Below the pieces are notes generated by a model. The model ran no database searches, had not been told where the DNA came from, and worked only from the letters and a program-made list of their open reading frames with translations. Of a stretch of DNA of 31,251 nt, positions 23,701 through 29,254 are shown one piece after another. Every line of letters begins with the position of its first letter. Position 1 is the first letter of the stretch. This stretch comes from CAZRIP01 sp964600165 (GTDB lineage: Bacteria; Elusimicrobiota; Elusimicrobia; UBA1565; UBA9628): the NCBI GenBank assembly GCA_964600165.1, contig CAZRIP010000031.1, positions 1 to 31,251 on the forward strand, read 5' to 3'. The translations under genes and the position numbers were made by a program.

Positions 23701-26483
23701 GGCTGGCCGACCGAGGCCGTCGTCCGCGGCGGCAGCGCGTCGCTGACGCCGGCCAGGGAGACCGCGGCGCCGAGAAGGCGTCCCGAGAAATCCCCGCCGC
23801 CGACGAGCGAGACATTCGCCGACGGAGCGAAGATCTCGGCCGCCAGGCTCGCGCCGGCCGAGACCGCCACCGAGGAGCCGTCGACGGCGACGAAGAGCTG
23901 GGACGGATCGCCCCCCGCGTTGAGCGACGCGCCGGCGCCGAGCGAGATCGAGCCGTGCACGAAGACCTGGGCCGGCGCGCCGAAGGTCAACGCCGCGCCC
24001 GCGCCCAGGCTCAAGCCCGCGAGCGAGTAGACGCCGGAGGAGACGGAGAGGCTCTGTCCCGGGCCGACGGCGAGCGCGGTGCCCTCATAAGGATTCAGGT
24101 CGTTGGCGTCGGCCCAGGCCTTGAGCGGCGCGAGATCGGGCGCGGCCGGAAGCGTCGCCTGGCCCTGGGTCACCGTGCCCGAGATCGAACTGCCGCCCGA
24201 GACGGTCACGATCATCGCCATGGCGTTGCCGTTGAGCGTCGAGCTCTGCGTCAGCGAGATCGTGCCGTCGCTGCGGGCCGTGCCCGTGACGCTCGCCAAG
24301 CCCGAGAGCGCCACCGACGACTGGCCCTCGAGCAGGTCGGCGAGGAACGGGCTCACGAAGAACGCGGCCGTCTGCCGGGGCTCGGCGTTGCCGGCGTTGT
24401 CGACCGAGCCGAAGCTCACCGTGTGGCGGCCCGCGGCCAGGGTGAACGGCCCGGAGTAAGCCTGGTCCGCGCCCGCGTCGACGGCGTAGACCGTCCTGGC
24501 CACGCCGGAGGCCACGCCGTTGGACGAGGGATCCTGCGCCGCGAGGGAGATCGGCGCGCTCGCCGTCATGAAGGTCGTGCCGAACGCGGTCTGCGACGGC
24601 GCGCCGGCCGTCAGCGTCGTCTGCGGCGCGGTGAGGTCGACCTGGTAGCTCGCGGTCTTGGCGGCCTCGACGTTGCCGACGTTGTCGACGCTGCGGTAGG
24701 CGAGCGCGTGCGCGCCCTCCGGCAGGGGCTGGGTCGCCGAGGCCGTCGTCCACGCCCCGCCGTCGAGCTGATACTCGGTATGATGGACGCCGGAAGCGAC
24801 GCCGCCCGCCGCCGGGTCCTGCGCGGTGAACGTCAGCGCCGCGTTCGCGCCGAGGATCTGGGAGCCGTCCGGAGAGACGGTCGTCGCCGGCGGCGTGCCG
24901 TCGCGCCACACCGTCTGCGCGTGGACGGCCTCGGCGTTGCCGAGGTTGTCGACCGAGACCAGCGCGATCTGGTGCGCGCCGTCCGTCGCGGGCAGGACGA
25001 ACGCCGAGGTGTACGACGTCAGGGCGCCGCTGTCGATCGAGATCATCAGCTGCGCGACGCCGGAGGCCACGCCGCCGACGACGGGATCGGCGGCCGAGGC
25101 CGCGAGGAGCGTCCCCGGCCCCACGACGACGGCGCTCGAGGCGAGCACGGCTTGCGGCGAGCCGACGGAAAGCAGCGAGACCGGGGCCGTGCCGTCGACG
25201 GCGGCCGAGGAGACCTCGACGGTTTCCGTATTGCCGGCGTTGTCGACGGAGTAATAGCTCACGGCATGGGCGCCGTCGGGCCCGATCGTGAACGCGGACG
25301 TGTATGAGGCAAAGGCACCGGAGTCGAGCGCCCACCTGGTCGACGCCACCGTGCCGCCGCCCTGGTCGACGGCGGACAACGTGATCGGCGTCGCGGGCGA
25401 AACGAACGTCGGCGCCGCGGCGTACTTCGGCGCGCCGAACGCGAGCGTGGTGATCGGCGCGCTCGTGACCGGCGGCACCGGCGGCGGCGGCAGCGGCAGC
25501 GAGAACACCGTGGGGACGGTCTGGGCGTTGTCGGCGCCGCCGCTGACGAAGATGTACTGTCCCGACACCGCGGCCGAGTGCAGATAGAGCGCGTCGGGCA
25601 TCGCGGGCGCCGAGGACCAGGCGCCCAGCGTGCCGTCCACGGCGACCGCCGCCTCGAACGAAGCGCTCGTCATCTGCGACCCGGTCCAGCCGCCGAGCAC
25701 GAAGACCGTGCCGTTGCCGTAGATCCCGGCGTGGTTGCTCAGCGGCGTCGGCAGCGGCGAAGTCTGCCCCCAGCCCGCGAGAGAGCCGTCGGCGTTGATC
25801 TTCGAGTAGTAGACCGTGTTCGCGATCTGCGTGCCCCCGTTGACGGCTCCCGCCAGCACGTACAGCGTGCCGTTCGAGACCGTCGCGTGCGTGTACAGCG
25901 GCTCCGGCAGGGGCTTTTGGACCGTCCAGGCGCTCAACGTGCCGTCGGGGTTGACCTTCGCCGAGTAGACGCCGGCCGTCAGCGCCGAGCCGTTCCAGCC
26001 GCCCGTGGCGTAGAGCGTGTTGTTCCAGACCGCGACGGCGAGGAAGAACACCGACTCCGGCAGCGGGTTGGCCATCTGCCAGGCGCCGAGCGTCCCGTCG
26101 GCGTTCTGCTTGGCGAAGTAGACGACGTTCGACGTCGTGACGTTGTACGAGGAGTCGAGGTGCTGGCCGCCGAGCACGTAGACGTAGCCGGCGGCCGCCG
26201 CGCCGGCGTGATAGTAGACGCCTTCAGGCAGCGGCGTCGTCGCCTTCCAAGCCCCGATCGTCGCGCTCGACACGGCGGCGTAGAAGACGTTGCGCGAGTC
26301 GAGGATGCCGTTGCCGTTCGAGCTGCCGCCGGTGTTGTAGAGATAGCGCCCGGAGGCGACCAGAGCGTGGCCGTTGTAGCCGTCCGGCAGCGGCGTCGTC
26401 GTCGTCCACTGCTGCGCGGACGCGCGCGCGCCGAGGAGGGAGAAGAGCAAGACGACGGCGGCGCTCCGCGGGCTTGCGCGCAT
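20742..26483 (-). CDS. Giant secreted Kelch/repeat surface protein with T9SS/FlgD-like C-terminal domain
   Basis: 1913 residues with signal peptide MRASPRSAAVVLLFSLLGARASAQ. Residues 25-335 are about six Kelch-like blades (repeated GxLxAW, PLPE and LYVLGG patterns), probably a beta-propeller. Two long modules follow (about 343-916 and 916-1492). Each has four OmpL47-type Ig-like repeats (YSVDNAGN, SGVARTVYAVD, FDNVGNAE) and a beta-helix-like region with ISGTVTQGQATLPA-type sequence. A Ser/Ala/Pro/Gly-rich linker (about 1495-1640) leads to a ZU5-like part (about 1650-1804: VVVPPGAIAAGLAVSV, EGTQFAKPVTIEIPY). The final domain (about 1816-1913: VYAYPNPARNG, IHIYDLSGAL, GSGVYIYVV) is of the T9SS sorting / FlgD Ig type. 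It is probably exported to the cell surface with the PorV-like partner; its ligand is unknown. Confidence 0.88.
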   Translation of the reverse strand: MRASPRSAAVVLLFSLLGARASAQQWTTTTPLPDGYNGHALVASGRYLYNTGGSSNGNGILDSRNVFYAAVSSATIGAWKATTPLPEGVYYHAGAAAAGYVYVLGGQHLDSSYNVTTSNVVYFAKQNADGTLGAWQMANPLPESVFFLAVAVWNNTLYATGGWNGSALTAGVYSAKVNPDGTLSAWTVQKPLPEPLYTHATVSNGTLYVLAGAVNGGTQIANTVYYSKINADGSLAGWGQTSPLPTPLSNHAGIYGNGTVFVLGGWTGSQMTSASFEAAVAVDGTLGAWSSAPAMPDALYLHSAAVSGQYIFVSGGADNAQTVPTVFSLPLPPPPVPPVTSAPITTLAFGAPKYAAAPTFVSPATPITLSAVDQGGGTVASTRWALDSGAFASYTSAFTIGPDGAHAVSYYSVDNAGNTETVEVSSAAVDGTAPVSLLSVGSPQAVLASSAVVVGPGTLLAASAADPVVGGVASGVAQLMISIDSGALTSYTSAFVLPATDGAHQIALVSVDNLGNAEAVHAQTVWRDGTPPATTVSPDGSQILGANAALTFTAQDPAAGGVASGVHHTEYQLDGGAWTTASATQPLPEGAHALAYRSVDNVGNVEAAKTASYQVDLTAPQTTLTAGAPSQTAFGTTFMTASAPISLAAQDPSSNGVASGVARTVYAVDAGADQAYSGPFTLAAGRHTVSFGSVDNAGNAEPRQTAAFFVSPFLADLLEGQSSVALSGLASVTGTARSDGTISLTQSSTLNGNAMAMIVTVSGGSSISGTVTQGQATLPAAPDLAPLKAWADANDLNPYEGTALAVGPGQSLSVSSGVYSLAGLSLGAGAALTFGAPAQVFVHGSISLGAGASLNAGGDPSQLFVAVDGSSVAVSAGASLAAEIFAPSANVSLVGGGDFSGRLLGAAVSLAGVSDALPPRTTASVGQPQSGASPVFVSPATAISLSAVDDGTTVGDGAGSGVSATYVAVDSGAFAVYSAPVTLSGDGSRWLTFYSVDKVGNAEAGRQLNVAVDGAAPVSSLSIGSPQAVLASSAVVVGPATPFAASAADPLSGGVASGVARLTVGVDGGALSPYSAPFTLPAVDGAHAIALQAFDNVGNAEAVHSVTVYRDGAAPVTTVSPDASQTLGANDGLSFSAQDPVSGGIASGVNHTEAQVDGGAWAPVAGLTLSEGSHAVSYRSVDNVGNVETARTATYKVDLTAPQTTLAESGGLTLFGVDAVTPDTQFTLSAADPVSNGVFSGVAKTLYSIDAGADQVYAAPFKLAAGAHTISYGSIDDAGNAEARVVVSVSVSQFLSDALAAYGAVTLSGGASVTGDVRSNGAVSLSGNSSVAGDVTALTVARDGHSSIMGAVTQGQATIPAAGYDLSAARAWAQANNQNSALPLVGGKLQRSLGSLTIPAGSYYLTGLSISGLASVSVSGPVYLFVDGPISVSGLAGINASGDANSLWIVQASGDASFSGFDRAAFNLYAPNSAISHSGIGRYAGRQFGKTVTLSGVSAQPSTTSLPPPAHRPGSKISALLCRVADWLGGGARRDGKDDLVSFFDLLLKTPAWSVGRGSQASSTPAPKAPDAKNGGSPSSGWRARGGSSAGAAVVTSPAKRLTPPAAKGQTATGGVASCDLSSNPPARGGFSSQAVAPFLSSGAPPLAQAKGRITVKNAMPPLDLSPHRTLAVVSSDGDAVHAKDGSGVVVPPGAIAAGLAVSVAQAPAPAPPDQKRQDDSSSKLGLTPAAPAIQYGPEGTQFAKPVTIEIPYDPSKLPGNAVENALAIHYWNPGTGAWEYLTSSVDAQNHVVRAQTSHFSLYQIFAGAAAQAAPAPGATLAFGQVYAYPNPARNGVSPVIHVEAGSADHIEIHIYDLSGALKDSTSSDGAQTAFEYRWDAAGVGSGVYIYVVTASQSGSGKIRRTGRVAVIK
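22000..25455 (-). repeat. Tandem duplication of a ~1.72-kb module inside the giant surface protein
   Basis: Two consecutive units, about 25455-23735 and 23735-22000 on the minus strand, encode the same domain order with many shared words. Examples are IGSPQAVLASSAVVVGP against VGSPQAVLASSAVVVGP, TTVSPDASQTLGAN against TTVSPDGSQILGAN, and VTQGQATIPA against VTQGQATLPA. Boundaries are approximate. The copies have diverged at many residues, so the duplication is not very recent. Confidence 0.8.
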
Positions 26484-26515
26484 ATCCGCCGCGCCGAGGA
26501 GGGGGTCCCAGGCGG

Positions 26516-26543
26516 CTTATATAAGGGTAGCTGACAACGTCAG
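26516..26543 (-). promoter_or_regulatory. Promoter of the giant surface protein gene (CTGACG-N16-TATAAG)
   Basis: On the minus strand CTGACG (26543-26538), 16 bases, then TATAAG (26521-26516). Transcription would begin near 26509, about 26 bases before the ATG at 26483. The -35 region lies in a small inverted repeat, CTGAC-AAC-GTCAG (26531-26543), which might be a regulator site. Confidence 0.5.
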
Positions 26544-26594
26544 GAAGGCAAGGCCGCCGCCGTCAGCGACGGTCAGGGCTTGTCCGCGGAGGCT

Positions 26595-27278
26595 TCAGCC
26601 GATCAGCTCGTAGCCGTCGGAAACGGTCTGGATGCGCTGGCCCTCGGAGCCGAAGTCCTCGCGCAGGCGCTGGATCGTCTTCTCGAGCGCGCTGGCGCTG
26701 CCCTTGGCGCCCCACACGGCCGTCAGGATTTTCTCGCGCTTGACCGGGCCCTTGGCGTCGAGCAGGATCTTGAGCACGGAGGCCTTCGTGGGGGAGAGCG
26801 TCGCGATCATCTTGTCGTTGATCCAGACCGTGCGGAACTTGACGTCGAGCCGGATCGCGCCCTTGGCGACCTGCGCGGGGGCGGCCGACTTGCGCGGATA
26901 CTGCGCGATCATCCGCTTGATCTGCCGCTTCATCTCGGCGATCTCGAAGGGCTTGCGCAGGTACTCGCGCACGCCCTGCGCCTTGATCGAGCTTTCGAGC
27001 ATGTCGGCCTTGTCGCCGTGGGCCGTCATCACGATGATCGGGATGTCCTTGATCATCGTGTTCGTCGTCACCAGCTTGATCACTTCGACGCCGTTCAGGA
27101 TCGGCATCATCAAATCGAGCAGGATGACGTCGGGCTGGACGCTCAGGATCTTCTCGTAGCCTTCCTTGCCGTTGAAGGCGTAATGAACCTCATAGCCCTC
27201 TTGATTGAGGGCTATGCTCAGCATGTGCTGGAGATCGCCGTCGTCCTCGATGATCAAGACCCTGGCCATGGCTCCCAT
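26595..27278 (-). CDS. OmpR/PhoB-type response regulator (orphan)
   Basis: 227 residues. Receiver domain at residues 5-118 with the acidic pair (IIEDDGD), phosphoacceptor Asp55 in VILLDLMMP, the conserved Thr85 (IVMTAHGD) and Lys109 (YLRKPFE). After an Ala/Pro linker comes a winged-helix DNA-binding domain (about 138-227: LSPTKASVLKILLDAKGPV, ILTAVWG, EKTIQRLREDFG, IQTVSDGYEL). It therefore probably senses a phosphorelay and controls transcription. No histidine kinase gene is in the window. A second start at 27269 (MARVLII) fits the fold equally well. It is divergent from the PorV-TPR gene, with 58 bases between, so it may regulate that gene (inference). No clear promoter of its own was found. 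Confidence 0.93.
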   Translation of the reverse strand: MGAMARVLIIEDDGDLQHMLSIALNQEGYEVHYAFNGKEGYEKILSVQPDVILLDLMMPILNGVEVIKLVTTNTMIKDIPIIVMTAHGDKADMLESSIKAQGVREYLRKPFEIAEMKRQIKRMIAQYPRKSAAPAQVAKGAIRLDVKFRTVWINDKMIATLSPTKASVLKILLDAKGPVKREKILTAVWGAKGSASALEKTIQRLREDFGSEGQRIQTVSDGYELIG

Positions 27279-27298
27279 TTAATTAAATCCGTCGCTTC

Positions 27299-27327
27299 TT
27301 GACAACAAAGGGACCCCCTGGTATATA
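27299..27327 (+). promoter_or_regulatory. Promoter TTGACA-N17-TATATA of the PorV-TPR gene
   Basis: A consensus TTGACA (27299-27304), 17 bases, and TATATA (27322-27327). The predicted transcription start is at about 27334, two or three bases before the proposed TTG start codon at 27337, so the mRNA would be leaderless or nearly so. Confidence 0.7.
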
Positions 27328-27336
27328 GGAAACGAT

Positions 27337-29193
27337 TTGTTTCCTCTTATAAACTCGCTCCTGTCGGTGATCTTGATCACCGGCGCGCGGCCGTCCTTTG
27401 CGGCCGCGGGCCAGGCGGGTTCCTTTTTGCGCCAAGAGCCGACGGCGCGCGGCGCGGCGCTCGGCGCGGCGCTCACGGCGTTAGTCGACGACTCGAGCGC
27501 GATCTACTGGAACCCGGCGCTGCTCGGGCGCATGATCAAGCCCGACGTGACCGGCACGCACGTGACCCTCTTCGAGGACACGTCCTACGACTTTATCGCT
27601 TCAGGTCTGACCTCTAGATGGGGCAGCTTCGCCGCGGGCTACGTCCGCCAGACGAGCGGCGGCTTCGAGCAGCGCGCGGGCCCCAGCGACGCGCCGACGA
27701 CGTTCTCGATCACCCAGTCGGCGCTCATGGCGGGGTGGGGCTACGCCTTCGCCGTCCCGGGCCTCTCGGGCGCGCTGCCTTGGTTCTCCGATCCCAAGCC
27801 CCTCGGCCTCGGGGTCACGATCAAGCAGGCGCGCGAGTCGATCGGCTCGATCTCGGCCTCCGGCAACGGCGCCGACGCCGGGCTCGCCCTGCACCCGAAC
27901 GAGCAATGGGCGTTCGGCCTGTCGATCCAGAACCTCGTCGCGCCCAGCCTCACGTTCGTGTCGGCGCCCGTGTCCTACGCGCGCGCCGTGGACGCGGCGG
28001 CGGCGTGGACGCCCGCGCTCCACGGCGAGTGGCGTCCGACGCTGGCGCTCCACCTGGCGAACGTGCAGGGCGACGGCCTGTCGGCGTCCGGCGGCGTCGA
28101 GGTCGTCTACCACCGACTGCTCGCCATGCGCGTCGGCATGCAGGACAAGGGCTTGTCGACGGGCGTCGGAGTCAAGATCGGCAACACCAGCTTCGACTAC
28201 GCGGCGTCGATCCAGGACCTCGGGCTCTCGCACGTCATCACGCTGACGCAGCGCTTCGGGCAGACGCGCGAGGAGCTCGAAGAGACGATCCGCCGCGGGA
28301 TCGAGACGCTTTCCACCGAAGATGCCGCGCGTCTCGCCAAAGCGTACCAAAGGAAGGCCGAACGCGAGATCGACGACGGCAAAATCTCCGACGGCCTGCA
28401 CGACTTGGAATCGGCCGCGCTGCTCGATCCGACCAACGACGCCATCCACGAGCGCATCCGCGAGGTCTCCGCGCAATGGGAGGAGCAGCTTAAGAAGCAG
28501 ATGCTCGACCGCACCGCGGCGCTCGCCCAGCAGCAATACGAGCAGGGCAACCTTTTGGCGGCGCGGCAGTACTGGAAGAGCGTGCTCGAGCAGGACGCGG
28601 GCAACGCCGTCGCGCGCGAGCGGCTGGAGGCGATCGACAGGTCGCTCTCGCAGCAGGAGCGCTCGCGGCTCGACGAGCTGCGCGCCGATCAGGCCAAGAA
28701 CGAGGCGGCGCAGGCGCTGGCCGTCGCGCAGGGCTACCTCGAGAGCGGGCATCTGCGGCAAGCCAAGCTCGAGGCCGAGAAGGGCTTGAAGCTCCACGCC
28801 GACGACGAGGCGCTCGCGAAGTTCCTATCCGGGTTGAACTCGCAGATCGCCGCGTTCGCGTCGAAGCACGCGGGGGACGCGGAGCAGCTGATCGCGGCCA
28901 AGGACTACCCGGGCGCGCTGCGCGAGATCGAGGGCGGCCTGCGCGAGGACCCGGGCAACCACCGATTGGTCGAGCTCTCGGCGACCGTGCGCGGGCAGCT
29001 CGCGCAGAAGGTCACGCCCGAGCAGAAGAAGCAGGTCGAGCAGCTCTATTATCGCGCCGTCGAGGAATACCTGAAGGGCGACTACGCGACGGCGGGCAAG
29101 CTCGCGGATGAGGTCTTGTCGCTCGACCCCGGCTCGGAGTCCGGCAAGGCGCTCAAGGAGAAGGTCGACGCGGCGATGAGGTTGACGAAATGA
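27337..29193 (+). CDS. PorV-like beta-barrel protein fused to a TPR-like helical domain
   Basis: 618 residues from TTG 27337, which gives a plausible signal peptide (MFPLINSLLSVILITGARPSFAAA); GTG 27367 is an alternative with a much shorter one. Residues 25-305 begin QAGSFLRQEPTARGAALGAA, TALVDDSSAIYWNPALLGR, the PorV/PorQ-type opening, and continue as beta strands to YAASIQDLGLSHVITLTQRFG. Residues 315-618 are charged helical repeats with TPR-like spacing (YQRKAEREIDDGKISDGLHD, QYEQGNLLAARQYWKSVLEQ, AKDYPGALREIEGGL, EYLKGDYATAGKLADEVL). An outer-membrane barrel with a periplasmic TPR scaffold is a reasonable picture: it may organise export or envelope assembly. Function is unproven. Divergent from the response regulator. 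Confidence 0.82.
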   Translation: MFPLINSLLSVILITGARPSFAAAGQAGSFLRQEPTARGAALGAALTALVDDSSAIYWNPALLGRMIKPDVTGTHVTLFEDTSYDFIASGLTSRWGSFAAGYVRQTSGGFEQRAGPSDAPTTFSITQSALMAGWGYAFAVPGLSGALPWFSDPKPLGLGVTIKQARESIGSISASGNGADAGLALHPNEQWAFGLSIQNLVAPSLTFVSAPVSYARAVDAAAAWTPALHGEWRPTLALHLANVQGDGLSASGGVEVVYHRLLAMRVGMQDKGLSTGVGVKIGNTSFDYAASIQDLGLSHVITLTQRFGQTREELEETIRRGIETLSTEDAARLAKAYQRKAEREIDDGKISDGLHDLESAALLDPTNDAIHERIREVSAQWEEQLKKQMLDRTAALAQQQYEQGNLLAARQYWKSVLEQDAGNAVARERLEAIDRSLSQQERSRLDELRADQAKNEAAQALAVAQGYLESGHLRQAKLEAEKGLKLHADDEALAKFLSGLNSQIAAFASKHAGDAEQLIAAKDYPGALREIEGGLREDPGNHRLVELSATVRGQLAQKVTPEQKKQVEQLYYRAVEEYLKGDYATAGKLADEVLSLDPGSESGKALKEKVDAAMRLTK

Positions 29194-29220
29194 GGGCTTG
29201 CTGGCGGACGCTCGCGAGGT

Positions 29221-29254
29221 GTATACATACTATGGTCGACCATAGTATGTATAC
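29221..29254. repeat. 34-bp perfect palindrome (element copy 2) covering start codons
   Basis: Two 17-base arms meet at GTC/GAC (29237/29238). The inner arms ATACATACTATGG (29223-29235) and complement (29240-29252) are identical to those at 1817-1846; only the four central bases differ (TCGA here, GCGC there). Both candidate ATG codons of the next gene (29232 and 29247) lie within it, and the ribosome binding site GAGGTG (29216-29221) abuts it. In RNA it would fold into a long hairpin burying the start codon. Confidence 0.9.

Noticed and set aside
22422..25307. 961-codon open frame on the + strand inside the giant surface-protein gene
   Set aside because: It is antisense to a clearly coding repeat protein, is extremely Arg/Asp/Val-rich with no recognisable domain, and arises from GC-rich codon bias.
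26499..27320. Shared GGGACCCCCT near the promoters of the giant protein (minus strand) and PorV-TPR gene (27310-27319)
   Set aside because: The word lies downstream of the -10 box in one case and in the spacer in the other, and such C/G runs are common here, so a shared operator is not supported.
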